Counted from the stretch's first letter, positions 7,418 to 16,748 are shown. The stretch: 33,336 nucleotides of DNA from Cyanobacteria bacterium PR.3.49 (GCA_013997645.1 PNKB01000038.1:1-33336), one strand, 5' to 3'. The notes: generated by a model from the sequence alone, not told the origin. Program-made: numbers and translations.

Positions 7418-10400
7418 TTAGCCACCTTGTCGTGGTGTTGGTTGAACAACCGGTTTCTTTACCTGTCTCAACCAGCGCTCGAAGTTGCTGTTGACATGAA
7501 TGCGATTAGCTGGATCGGGATCATTAAGCTCTTTCTTTTCACGAGAAAGGTCATAGGCATTCTGCTCCCCGTAAACGCCCATTCCAACCAGCCCTGTACC
7601 GGCGGTACCATAAGCCACCTTCTGCCAGGTAGGAATTGGTTTAATTGCGTTTTCCAGCGCGAACACTGTTTCATCCGCTAGCCCGAAGCCTCTGGCTGCG
7701 GTCAGTGCCTCCTGAGAGGTCTTAGCAGCTTTGAGGGTGTTGATCGCTTCAGCAGGCAGTCCAGCCTTGGTTGCAGCAGTGATAACGTTAGCTCTGGCGG
7801 CTACATCTGCAGGAACGCCGCCCATTGTAGACCAGAGCATTCTTCCTTCAACACCGACATTCTTGAATGTAGCGCCTAAGAAGCTCGCTGAATTTTGCAG
7901 TCTGGAGCCATCCATTGCGGCTTTGGTGAATGTAAATCCTTGAGAGCCGGAAAGACGATGCGCGGCGGCAGCGGAGTTGATATTGGAAACACCGCCCACC
8001 ACGGCAGCTTCGCCCAAATGCTTCATCGCATCGCCAAACACATGGCCTGAAGCCGTCTCCCAAGATTGTCCGTTCATATAACGGTTTTGCAGAAGATCGC
8101 CGCCGGTTTGAACACCCGCATAGGCTACTTGACCGGTAAAGGTACCAAATCCACCAGCCATCCTGGCGCCGTAAATACCTGCAGTTGCACTGGCAGACTT
8201 AGCAAATGCTTCGTTAATATTGAACTTACCTGTCGACATGTAATCCAGACCTTCGGAGCCAAATCCGTAGGCTGAACCCGTTACTGGAGCACCGACTTTT
8301 GAGAACGCGAATGTGCCCACTTTTTGGGCGCCTTGCATTCCGTATCCAAGTGTTCTAATACCTAAGCTGCTGCTAGCCGCCAAGTCCTTGCCAGCCAGCA
8401 TCATTCCACCTGATGCGAACATTCTGGCCAGTCCGGCACCGCCGGCGCCACTAGCTGCACCCAATGCAAAGTCTTGCACCGGTCTCCAGTTGTGATAGTT
8501 GTCTGTACTCTTCCAGCCTTTTGCTTGCGCAACACCGTGACCAACGGCTCCAATGCCAAGCGTCAAGCCACCGCCCACCAGAGCGCCGGTAAGAAGCACG
8601 GCACCAACGCCACCTGTTACTGCACCGGCTGCGGCAATGGCAACACCTATGGCAGCTATCTTCGCGACGCCTACTATGGTATCCCAGTTGCGCTCCCACC
8701 AGCCTTTCTTGCGGGTGTCTTCAATAAGTCCTTCCAGCTGATATTCTTTGTTCGCAGCGATCTCCGGGGCCTCTGCTTCCAACTCTTTGAAAATCTTGTG
8801 CGCGGTTTCTTTGTCGTCTTTGGAAAAGGCAATAACGCCTTCCATGTAACGGAGTTGATGTTGATGCTCCTGAGCGGCCTTTTCAGCAGGCCCGAGGTTT
8901 TCCTCCAGGTTTTTGCGCAGCGCGTCGTAACCGTTCTTCTCATTGGTAAGCTGTTCTTGACGCAGTGCTTTTGCTTCTTCGCTGAGGGTGGAGTTTCGTT
9001 TCAGCTCAGCAATTTCGGTATCGATTTCAGTTTGTCTCTTCGACATGGCAGCGATTTTGTCCTTCGCGCCCTGAATCGATTGCTCGGAAGCTTGAGTGGA
9101 AGCCGCCTTCAGCGCTGCCAGTTCACGCTCGGCAGTTGACCAATCTTTGGATGCCATTGCTTGTTCGTAAAGAACACGATGTTTTTCAGCATCACCACTG
9201 GTGATTGAACCCATGCTCTGAGACTTTTCCAATTGCTCTTCAAAGGTCTTATCACCGGCAAGCAAATCCTGCGGAGTTGAAGAGGCAACACTGGTCAAAA
9301 GAGGCATTGCTTCATTGGGCTTGCCTTGTTCATTCAAGAAAGCCGCATATTGAACTTTCACTTCTTTGCCGACTTGAATGATTTGCTCGAGTTGCAAACC
9401 AATGTCGCGCTTTTGTTGCAGGTCTGCCGCCAATCTCTGTGCTTCAAGCGGATCGGACGGAGGATTGCCGAGCGCATTGAGCTTCTCAGCAGCAAGATTG
9501 AACTCCTTCATCTGAGATTGCCACTGCGTCGTAATAGTGGCCATGTCAACTTCTTTTACTTTCTTGAGGGCTTCTTCGTACTGCGCTTGAGCTTCGGTGA
9601 CCTTACCGGCGACGCGCAGTTGATCTGCGGCTTGCAGAGCAATGACTGCATCTCTGCTGCGTTGAAGTTGGATGTCGGAATACATCGCAGTCGATTGATC
9701 TTTAACTGCCTGGAACTGCGGCGAAACTTCCAGTTGAGCATTGCCACGACCAGCACGATTGATCGTTTCATATGCACGCATCACTTCCTGACGAGTAGCA
9801 GGCATTCCGGGAAGGGTTTGTTCACCTTCCTTGTGAGTAAGACCGCTCATCATCAATTGTGCGGCAACAACATCAACCTTCGAGAGCGCGTTGCGTTCTT
9901 TTTGAATGCTGTCGTAATTGGTAAGCAGACCTTTCAGCTTCTCCAGTTCGGCTCTTTGACCAGCATCTGTGGTTGTGGCCAAACGAGTTTCAATTGCTCT
10001 AGGAGTGACGTCATAAGAAGTGACAGTAGTTTTGCCGCCCTTGCCGTCCGGAATTTCACGAGTGGTGGGCTGGAAACCCAGCTTTGCAGCCAGCTCATTG
10101 CGCGCATTGACGTTGGTATCGGTTTCTCTACTCTTCGCTTCATAGGTCTCTCTTGTTCTTTGGCTGAGAGTCAACGCGGATTCATTCTGTTGAGCAATGA
10201 ACTCACGCAATTTGGCAGGGTCATTAAAATCCTTGAACTGAGAGTGTCTGGACAGCTCTTCCATAACGCTCTGTTTGACTTGACCCAACGTTACCGTGAA
10301 TGGACGTCCGCTGGAATCTTGCATCTGGAATTGAGTGCTGTCCGGCTGACCGGATTGCTTAAGGGTCAGAAGCAATGCTGCTGCTTTGGCATTGTCCACC

Positions 10401-10612
10401 AGGGTCAGTGCTTCGCGAATGCTCTGGTCCTGAACGGTGCTCAGGTCGGTGCGGTCGGTGAAGTTGGTTACATCGCGACGCCCAGCCGACTGACTGCTGG
10501 TCATGACGTTGTCATAGCTGATTGGATTGGCTTGAACTTCTTCTTCAGGACGAACTTCGTTAACCGCGGCTTGCGGTTCGAGACTTGGTTCGTAACGATT
10601 TTGACCAGACAT
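7418..10612 (-). CDS. Giant coiled-coil/TPR-like protein with Gly/Ala-rich C-terminal region (1064 aa)
   Basis: I do not recognise a named family. The start is the ATG at 10612 (MSGQNRYEPSLEPQ), with GAGG about 11 bases upstream. There is no signal peptide. Residues 1-130 look disordered and charged. Residues about 130-635 are Gln/Glu/Ala-rich helices with TPR-like pairs (AQAQYEEALKKVKEVD, FLNEQGKPNEAMPLLTSV, YMEGVIAFSKDDKETAHKIF). WWERNWDTIVG near residue 638 introduces a strongly hydrophobic Gly/Ala segment to about 695. A Gly-rich region follows with GFGSEGLDYMSTGKF at 783. The tail is basic (WLRQVKKPVVQPTPRQGG). The GFGSEG block and the overall architecture match the 1882-residue protein upstream, so the two are distant paralogues. 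A structural, membrane-associated role is possible. The sequence shows no catalytic motif. Confidence 0.85.
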   Translation of the reverse strand: MSGQNRYEPSLEPQAAVNEVRPEEEVQANPISYDNVMTSSQSAGRRDVTNFTDRTDLSTVQDQSIREALTLVDNAKAAALLLTLKQSGQPDSTQFQMQDSSGRPFTVTLGQVKQSVMEELSRHSQFKDFNDPAKLREFIAQQNESALTLSQRTRETYEAKSRETDTNVNARNELAAKLGFQPTTREIPDGKGGKTTVTSYDVTPRAIETRLATTTDAGQRAELEKLKGLLTNYDSIQKERNALSKVDVVAAQLMMSGLTHKEGEQTLPGMPATRQEVMRAYETINRAGRGNAQLEVSPQFQAVKDQSTAMYSDIQLQRSRDAVIALQAADQLRVAGKVTEAQAQYEEALKKVKEVDMATITTQWQSQMKEFNLAAEKLNALGNPPSDPLEAQRLAADLQQKRDIGLQLEQIIQVGKEVKVQYAAFLNEQGKPNEAMPLLTSVASSTPQDLLAGDKTFEEQLEKSQSMGSITSGDAEKHRVLYEQAMASKDWSTAERELAALKAASTQASEQSIQGAKDKIAAMSKRQTEIDTEIAELKRNSTLSEEAKALRQEQLTNEKNGYDALRKNLEENLGPAEKAAQEHQHQLRYMEGVIAFSKDDKETAHKIFKELEAEAPEIAANKEYQLEGLIEDTRKKGWWERNWDTIVGVAKIAAIGVAIAAAGAVTGGVGAVLLTGALVGGGLTLGIGAVGHGVAQAKGWKSTDNYHNWRPVQDFALGAASGAGGAGLARMFASGGMMLAGKDLAASSSLGIRTLGYGMQGAQKVGTFAFSKVGAPVTGSAYGFGSEGLDYMSTGKFNINEAFAKSASATAGIYGARMAGGFGTFTGQVAYAGVQTGGDLLQNRYMNGQSWETASGHVFGDAMKHLGEAAVVGGVSNINSAAAAHRLSGSQGFTFTKAAMDGSRLQNSASFLGATFKNVGVEGRMLWSTMGGVPADVAARANVITAATKAGLPAEAINTLKAAKTSQEALTAARGFGLADETVFALENAIKPIPTWQKVAYGTAGTGLVGMGVYGEQNAYDLSREKKELNDPDPANRIHVNSNFERWLRQVKKPVVQPTPRQGG

Positions 10613-10782
10613 CTAGGTAGTAACCTCTGTGCAAGAGAGCTGAATCGATGGGTAAGCGCGCAAGTGGCTTAGGCTATTCATGTGTATACAGGTAGCTGGC
10701 TTTCTGGACACGCTTTTGAAATTCTGAATCAAATCTCCCTGGCATCGATGGGGCTCAATTTGCTTGTCGTTTAAGCACCGGA

Positions 10783-10810
10783 CCAGAGTTTCCCCAAAGG
10801 GAATCTCCGG
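10783..10810 (-). promoter_or_regulatory. Strong stem-loop in the leader of the 1064-aa protein gene
   Basis: On the minus strand CCGGAGATTCCC pairs with GGGAAACTCTGG around a TTTG loop, with 11 of 12 positions paired (one G-U, one A-A mismatch). It lies 171 bp upstream of the ATG at 10612, inside the 291-bp gap between the two giant-protein genes. No U-tract follows, so it is not an ordinary terminator. It may be an RNA stability or processing element. I match it to no known riboswitch. Confidence 0.5.
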
Positions 10811-10888
10811 ATAAGGGTCTCGTATCTAATATAACCTTACTTCTATCGCTTGCCTCCTACGACTTTTCGGTCTTAGTGTGGATCTTAC

Positions 10889-10915
10889 GCTCCCCTATGA
10901 AAATTACTGGGGAGC
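10889..10915. repeat. Hairpin spanning the stop codon of the 1882-aa protein gene
   Basis: Perfect 7-bp inverted repeat GCTCCCC / GGGGAGC with a 13-nt loop that contains the stop codon TAA (10906-10904 on the minus strand). No T-run follows. It could slow 3'-exonucleases or the terminating ribosome. Confidence 0.4.
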
Positions 10916-13900
10916 TCCGCCGACGAGATCGGAATTCTCGCCTTGCTGTTGTTGTTGTTGTTCCTGTTGTTGTTGCTGTTGTTGTTGCTGCAATTGTTGC
11001 TGTTGCTGGGCTTCTGCCTGCTGACGCTGCTGTTCCCTTGCAGCCGCCATTCTTTGCTGTAATGCAACCGCATCCACCTTTTCATCAACAATCGGTTCAT
11101 TCAAGCGCTCAAGCGGTTGGATAATTTTCTGCCCTTCCCACATATTTTGCGCCTGCATGAATGTGTCGAACGACTTGATGGCAAGACCAGTTGCAAGTGC
11201 CGGTCCGACCTCTCCGCCTATCTTAGAACCCATTGCGTTCCAGGTGGAGCCGGTAAAGAAGCCTACCGCTGTACCTCCAACCTGTCTTCCGCCATAATTG
11301 TAAATTGGTCTTACAGCGTAGTTGGCGACAGGTCTGACCAGGTAATTAGTAGCAGGTCTCATTACATAGTCGGAAAGAGGCTTCATTGCGTAGTTGTGAA
11401 TGGGTCGTGCTCCATAATTAACTAATGGATCCAGGTATGCTTTGAGTCCATGATTAGTCACAACTCCCATTTCTTCCTTGACGCCCATGGCTGTCATAGC
11501 ACCCATAGGTTTACCCCATGGAGCTCCAGCCAAAAAGGCTTGCCCTGGTTTTGCGGCAAGTCCTCCAAGCAGCAGTGAATTGAACACTATGTTATCGGTG
11601 GTCGACTTCCACATAGGCGTTACGAACGCGCTTTGAAGACTCAGCTCATAAGGCTTGCCGGTGTTTGGATCAATACTGCCGCGCTCGAAAGCTAATTGCT
11701 GCCAGGCGGGCAAATAGTTGCTTGGTGCGTAAAGGGCCGCACCGCCGGCAACACCGGAGCCATAAGTGGACCAACCAAGATCACCGTAAACTTTGCTCTC
11801 TAAAGGTCGAATAGCTCCGCGCACGCCACCAATGACCTTAGGACCACCCCACAATAATGCGGTCGCTCCTACTGATTTGACTGCTGCATCGGTAAAGCTG
11901 AAGTCTCCGCCGGTCATGGCGTCATAGCCTTCAGAGCCGAATCCTGCTGTAGCCCCTGTAAGAGAAGCACCTTTAAAGCTTGTGAAGAATCGACCAGCTT
12001 GCGCCGGTGCGGACATGTTCATGGTGGCTGTGACGCCATTCTTGGAAGCGTATGCAAATTGCTGAACAGCTTCTTTCACGCCACCATTGTATGCAAACTC
12101 AATCAGACCTTTGTTGGAACTCAGAGTAGCGGTAGCCAGGTTATCGGCGATATTCGCTTCGGCAGCCAAGCCACTGCTTTCAATGCGAGCCAATTGTTCT
12201 CTAGCGGCACGCGCTGCATTCTGCACACTGTTTCCGCCAAAACCAACAATGGGTTGTGCCTCAAGTTTCTTAAAGACATCAACGGCTTCGCCGACAGTCC
12301 TCATTTCCAGGACTGCGCCTTCAGGTGTATCAACTACATTGAATTTAGCGTCCCTGAAAGCCTTTATCACTTCCGGTCTCTTAGGATCGAGCAATATGCC
12401 GCCGCGTTTTCCGAACGCTGCTCCGTACTCCGGGGTCCTCAACGCTACTGAGTACTCTCCGGCATTTTCCTTGATTGCCTGTCCTAAACGGCTGTTGGCA
12501 CCGATTCTGTTACCGCCGATAACCCAAGAATCCTTGGTCCCAGCTGTAGGCATGTCGCGCAGGAACTTATTGGCGTCAGTAATATCCAGTTTAGGAAATT
12601 GCTTCTGCAGAATCGCAGTATTGTTTTGATTGATTCTTATTGCTTCATCGATTTGAGATTGGAAAGCCGCTCCCGCATATTTCGGGTCTGCTTTCAATAC
12701 TCTCAATTCGTCGACACTGTGCAGTCCACCCCCGAAGGTCATATCTTTACCGGTGGAATTGCGGAAGATGGCGGCCGTAGTGTCGTCCGTAGCGTTGCGG
12801 AAGAAGAAGTGAGAAGACTTCAGGGCTGCAACACCGCCGACCGTCAGACCGGTACCCATTGCGATACTCTGTCCCCAGGTCGTATCGGTGCGACCGAACG
12901 CCTGGGTCATTATCGTGTGATGTGTCGCAGAAGCAACAGCTGAACCGCCGAGCAGAGACATGCCCCAGAGCTTAGAGCTTTGAAGACCAGTAGCCGTAGC
13001 GCCTTCAGCGATGCCAGCTAATTTTGCCATCGGTCTGAACTTGGAAAGCAAGAGTGCCGTGGTCACGCCGGCAGCAAGTGTCGGCAGAGCCGTGACAGAC
13101 TCGTGGAAGTAACGGGTAACTTGCGAGTACTTCCTCTGCAATTCAGCAGGGCTGTTGTCGTATATGCCTTTTGTCAGGTAGAGCAAGGACGGATCCTTGG
13201 TGGGATCGGCATCCAGGTCCTGCCCATGCAAAGCCTTGTACTTGGCTTTAGCCTCGTCAATCGCCTTCATCGCTTCTTCCGGCTTGAAGACTTTAGAGCC
13301 GTCTACTACAAATCTTGGCGTACCGTCATCCTTCATGATCGGCTTGCCTTGATCATCTTTGTCAATCACCAGACGGACATAGAATGAAGCCAAATTTTTT
13401 CTGGCATTGATTTGGGTATTGACCCAGGCATAATCGGCGGCCGAACCGCCTTCCTTGACGAACGCTTGGCCATTCAGCGTGTTGCTGAATAATGTGAGAT
13501 AGTCTTGCGCACCCTGAATTTCAGCTTGGCGCTCTTTAGTTGGAGCATTTTCAATTGCAGTCTGGAAATTGCCCATGTCGGTGGCAAGCAATCCCATCTG
13601 ACGCTTCATCGCTTCAACAGGCACTTTGTCGGCTGCAGCGATTGCATCCTTAAAAGCCACTTCAGCAGCCGCATTCTGTCCGTACGCATCATGAGAAAGA
13701 ATTTGAGCATACATGTTGCGAACATTGTATGCCTGATAGGCGGCACCAAAACGTTCGGACAACTCTTTGTGATGTTGGAAACGCTGTTCGATCGTCAGAT
13801 TGCCGCTCTCAAGCGCATCTTGCAAGGTCTTTATCTTGGCAGTGTTTTCGTCAGGATTGAACGAAGCGTCCACTATTTTGATGGCGTCTTCATAAATCGC

Positions 13901-16552
13901 TTTGGCGCCGTCGATGTCACCTTTCTGCATTTTTTCGCCGGCACTGTTCAGCATTTGCTCCAAATTGCCGGCTGCGCCAGTTTGAGCACCAGGAGCTGTT
14001 TGAGCTTCTACAGCTGCAGCCTGGAAAATCGCATTTGCATCAATTCCGAGCTTGGTTGCCAGCTCGCCTACTTCAGGTCGCTCTTGCACAAGAGAGACTG
14101 CCGCATCTTTTCCGCCGACTTTGGCCAGCGTGGAAAAACCTTCAGTCAAAAGAGTTTTTGCCGTTGCGTCATCACCGGCGGCATTCGAAGCACGGGCGTA
14201 CTCAAAACGAGATCTGAACTGGTTAAGCAACAACTGAGCCGGACCGCCCTGGGGAACCATCGCATCAATCTGCGATTGCAGCTGAAACACATTTCCGTAC
14301 TTGCCCATCAGCTCGTTTTGCAGAGCTTGTCTTTCCTGAGCAGGAGTGGTTTCCACTTGCATTTTTTGAAGTTTGGCCTTGTCCGCTTCCGGCATTTGGG
14401 CGATCAGTTGAGCTTGAGTCTGGCTCAACTGAATGAACTGACCTAATTCAGTATCTGTATCGGTCATCGCCTTTTTGAAGCTGTCTTGCATCTGGGCAAG
14501 GGCAGCCTTCTTGTCTTGAGCAGCATCAAAGGCTCTGCGGTTGTTGTCTACGAGCATTCCGGCAGGAGTATTGTTGACGACGCCAGTTTGATCGCCCTGC
14601 GGAGCGACAACGCCACCATCTGCAGTGCGCTGAACGTCGCCTTGAGGCTGAGCTGCTACAATTCTTTGAATGTCTTGATCTGTGAGTCCGAGTTGCTGGG
14701 CGGCAGTGGCAAAAGCCTTCTGCACTTCCGGTGTTGCTTTGGCAATAGATTCCACCAGCAAGCGCTTGCCCAATTCTTTGTCTTCGGGTTTGTCCGACTT
14801 CATCAACTTCTCGGCATACTCCATACGAGTTGCCGAAGCTTGATTCACTTCGCCGATCAATTCTCTGCTGACGGCAATTGCTTCTTGTTCTATTTGCTGT
14901 GCAGCTTGCTGAATTTGTTCTGCATGAGGTTTAACTCTTTCTTCGAGTGTACGAACGACTTGAACGAATTCAGGAGAAATTTTTCCGAGTTCGGTAAGAA
15001 TTTGCTCACGCTGCGCTTTGTCGGTCACAGCTCCAAGCTGTTCTTTGAGAGTGTTGAATTGCTCCTGCTCCGCTGGCGATTTAGCGGCAATCTTGGCCAT
15101 TCCCTGCCTGGCCAGTTCTTTGATTTCCGGAGTTTCTTGCAATGCAGCAACTTGCTGCATCAATTCTTTTTGCTTTTGCTCCAGTTGCGCAAGATGAGCT
15201 TGCAATTCTGCAACTCTTGGAGAAACTCCTTTATCGGAATCAACTATTGCCGATTCAAAACCGCGACGAATCTCGGGCGTCAAACCGGATTGAGTATATG
15301 CCTGCGACAATTCGCGCGCTCTTTGCAGTGGAGTTTTGCCACCGATAAGAGGAGTTACGCCTGCAGTTTGATCGGTAAGGCGTTGCTGTTCCAGCATTGC
15401 CGCATTGTTTGCAGCCAGTCTGTTATCAGCTGCCTGAGGTACAAAACCTTCATTTTGAACTTGAGAATAACGAACAGGATTGCGAGGATCCCCAGCCACT
15501 GTAGGGTTGTATCCGGTGTCGTAGGTTTGTGAAGGTGAACGGTTGATGTCTCTGTTGAATATCGGTCCTAGAACTTGCCCGAACCTTTGATCATTCGGCG
15601 ACATGCCGGTGATTTCGGCCGCAACCCTCATGAAATTCGGATCGCCCATCTGCCGTTTGGGATCCGAACTATTAGGATTAGGCACCATTTCCGGATCAAC
15701 TGAAGCTGCATCTTGCAATGCACGCAGAGCAGCATTATCCGGTCTATTAGGATCATACTGACCGAGGCGCATCAGGAGCATGCCGTAATTGGCACGGGTG
15801 AAGCCGGGTGCACGCTGCACTGTGTGCAGATTCATCTCGGCCTCGGCCATCAATTTCACTTCAGCCGGATTTCTCTCATTCAACATCTTATGAGATAGAT
15901 CAATACGCTGAGCGGTGAACGCGTCGTACATTAATAGGCGATTACGCTCTTGCGGATTGGTCGTCTGCTTCATCCGCTCAAGAGTAGCTATTCGGTCTTC
16001 TTCCATCGTCAAGAGCTGAGCCAGGCGTCTCTGCCGTGCCGGATCTTGCTCTTGCTGCAATTGCTGTTGAAGGGCCTGTGCTTGCTTTTGAATAGAAGCT
16101 TCCACACCCGCAAATACTGCCGGCGCATCCTTAGCAGCCAGAATGGCGCGATAATCTTCGCGCCCTTGCATGATATTCAAAGCAGCAACGCTGAAAAGGT
16201 CGTCAGCTTCTTTTTGAGCTCTGCCGTAGTAACGATTAACTTCCTGCAAATTCCCTGCCGAGCGCTCTCCGCGAGCCAGCAGGTTAGTAATTTCATCGAT
16301 GCGCCGAGCCATAGGAGTATCGGCTACTGCAATGCGCTCATAACCCAAGTTGCGGTCGTAGCCGGCTAACTGGGTGGTCTGATCGGTGACTCCGTCTTGC
16401 GGTTGGAAGCCGACGGTACGACGCTCGGTGGCGCGCAAATATTCCTGAGTGAATTGATCAGGCGGTGTCTCACGACTGGCAACACCGTCTGGCCCAGCTT
16501 CTTGGACTGTGCCGATCTCATCATTGCGGGGGACTTGATTCCCACCAACCAT
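10904..16552 (-). CDS. Giant Gln/Ala-rich coiled-coil protein with octapeptide repeats and poly-Gln tail (1882 aa)
   Basis: I do not recognise a named family. I chose the ATG at 16552 (MVGGNQVPRNDEIG), with GAGG eight bases upstream; a GTG at 16594 would add 14 residues without a ribosome site. There is no signal peptide. Residues 1-450 are charged and partly disordered. About 450-1100 are Gln/Glu/Ala helices with TPR-like pairs (MQKGDIDGAKAIYEDAIKI near 870). A hydrophobic segment (TALPTLAAGVTTALLL) lies near 1155, followed by a Gly/Ala-rich region to about 1850. Within it are GFGSEGYDAMTGGDF at 1537, shared with the 1064-residue protein, and six octads of the form xxNYxxRP at 1710-1757. The C-terminus is Gln-rich (5Q-L-9Q-E-6Q) and ends GENSDLVGGAPQ. 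A large structural or surface-associated protein is my best guess. Confidence 0.85.
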   Translation of the reverse strand: MVGGNQVPRNDEIGTVQEAGPDGVASRETPPDQFTQEYLRATERRTVGFQPQDGVTDQTTQLAGYDRNLGYERIAVADTPMARRIDEITNLLARGERSAGNLQEVNRYYGRAQKEADDLFSVAALNIMQGREDYRAILAAKDAPAVFAGVEASIQKQAQALQQQLQQEQDPARQRRLAQLLTMEEDRIATLERMKQTTNPQERNRLLMYDAFTAQRIDLSHKMLNERNPAEVKLMAEAEMNLHTVQRAPGFTRANYGMLLMRLGQYDPNRPDNAALRALQDAASVDPEMVPNPNSSDPKRQMGDPNFMRVAAEITGMSPNDQRFGQVLGPIFNRDINRSPSQTYDTGYNPTVAGDPRNPVRYSQVQNEGFVPQAADNRLAANNAAMLEQQRLTDQTAGVTPLIGGKTPLQRARELSQAYTQSGLTPEIRRGFESAIVDSDKGVSPRVAELQAHLAQLEQKQKELMQQVAALQETPEIKELARQGMAKIAAKSPAEQEQFNTLKEQLGAVTDKAQREQILTELGKISPEFVQVVRTLEERVKPHAEQIQQAAQQIEQEAIAVSRELIGEVNQASATRMEYAEKLMKSDKPEDKELGKRLLVESIAKATPEVQKAFATAAQQLGLTDQDIQRIVAAQPQGDVQRTADGGVVAPQGDQTGVVNNTPAGMLVDNNRRAFDAAQDKKAALAQMQDSFKKAMTDTDTELGQFIQLSQTQAQLIAQMPEADKAKLQKMQVETTPAQERQALQNELMGKYGNVFQLQSQIDAMVPQGGPAQLLLNQFRSRFEYARASNAAGDDATAKTLLTEGFSTLAKVGGKDAAVSLVQERPEVGELATKLGIDANAIFQAAAVEAQTAPGAQTGAAGNLEQMLNSAGEKMQKGDIDGAKAIYEDAIKIVDASFNPDENTAKIKTLQDALESGNLTIEQRFQHHKELSERFGAAYQAYNVRNMYAQILSHDAYGQNAAAEVAFKDAIAAADKVPVEAMKRQMGLLATDMGNFQTAIENAPTKERQAEIQGAQDYLTLFSNTLNGQAFVKEGGSAADYAWVNTQINARKNLASFYVRLVIDKDDQGKPIMKDDGTPRFVVDGSKVFKPEEAMKAIDEAKAKYKALHGQDLDADPTKDPSLLYLTKGIYDNSPAELQRKYSQVTRYFHESVTALPTLAAGVTTALLLSKFRPMAKLAGIAEGATATGLQSSKLWGMSLLGGSAVASATHHTIMTQAFGRTDTTWGQSIAMGTGLTVGGVAALKSSHFFFRNATDDTTAAIFRNSTGKDMTFGGGLHSVDELRVLKADPKYAGAAFQSQIDEAIRINQNNTAILQKQFPKLDITDANKFLRDMPTAGTKDSWVIGGNRIGANSRLGQAIKENAGEYSVALRTPEYGAAFGKRGGILLDPKRPEVIKAFRDAKFNVVDTPEGAVLEMRTVGEAVDVFKKLEAQPIVGFGGNSVQNAARAAREQLARIESSGLAAEANIADNLATATLSSNKGLIEFAYNGGVKEAVQQFAYASKNGVTATMNMSAPAQAGRFFTSFKGASLTGATAGFGSEGYDAMTGGDFSFTDAAVKSVGATALLWGGPKVIGGVRGAIRPLESKVYGDLGWSTYGSGVAGGAALYAPSNYLPAWQQLAFERGSIDPNTGKPYELSLQSAFVTPMWKSTTDNIVFNSLLLGGLAAKPGQAFLAGAPWGKPMGAMTAMGVKEEMGVVTNHGLKAYLDPLVNYGARPIHNYAMKPLSDYVMRPATNYLVRPVANYAVRPIYNYGGRQVGGTAVGFFTGSTWNAMGSKIGGEVGPALATGLAIKSFDTFMQAQNMWEGQKIIQPLERLNEPIVDEKVDAVALQQRMAAAREQQRQQAEAQQQQQLQQQQQQQQQEQQQQQQGENSDLVGGAPQ
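10943..11008 (-). repeat. CAA/CAG trinucleotide tract encoding poly-Gln
   Basis: A tract of 22 codons reads 5 Gln, Leu, 9 Gln, Glu, 6 Gln near the end of the 1882-residue protein. It mixes CAA and CAG codons, so it is an imperfect microsatellite. Gains or losses by slippage would be in frame and would change only the tail length. Confidence 0.9.
11282..11425 (-). repeat. Six tandem octapeptide repeats, consensus xxNYxxRP
   Basis: Residues 1710-1757 of the 1882-residue protein read LVNYGARP, IHNYAMKP, LSDYVMRP, ATNYLVRP, VANYAVRP, IYNYGGRQ. Tyr is invariant, Asn or Asp precedes it, and Arg/Lys-Pro closes five of six units. The DNA repeats (24 bp each) have diverged at synonymous positions, so the periodicity is kept at protein level. 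Confidence 0.9.
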
Positions 16553-16717
16553 CTTGACAACCTCACGCGACTGAAAGGAGCACCAATGCTGCACTCAGCT
16601 TAAATATCATTCCCTTATTTGTATGTGGGAAAACCACGTAGAGCCTGACCGAATGGCGGAAAAATTAACCTTGGTGATTGAAGAAAACCGCCGAAAGTCA
16701 CCTGGGTCGGCTCGATA

Positions 16718-16744
16718 GGGAAACTGAGTCTGAAGCAGTTCCCC
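16718..16744 (-). promoter_or_regulatory. Stem-loop at the expected 5' end of the 1882-aa protein mRNA
   Basis: On the minus strand GGGGAACTG pairs with CAGTTTCCC (eight pairs and one bulged T) around a 9-nt loop. It falls about where transcription from the proposed promoter at 16777-16749 would begin. A 5'-terminal stem could protect a long mRNA from decay. The role is inferred. Confidence 0.3.
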
Positions 16745-16748
16745 CGCA

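Noticed and set aside
9326-10672. 448-codon plus-strand open frame opposite the 1064-aa gene, and a similar 348-codon frame at 14486-15532
   Set aside because: Gln/Ala/Glu-rich coding sequence tends to leave the antisense frame open. The translations are rich in Leu, Ser, Phe and Cys without domains.
10613-10681. 22-codon ORF whose TAG directly abuts the ATG of the 1064-aa gene
   Set aside because: It has no ribosome site and no unusual composition. An open frame of this length is expected by chance, although translational coupling cannot be excluded.
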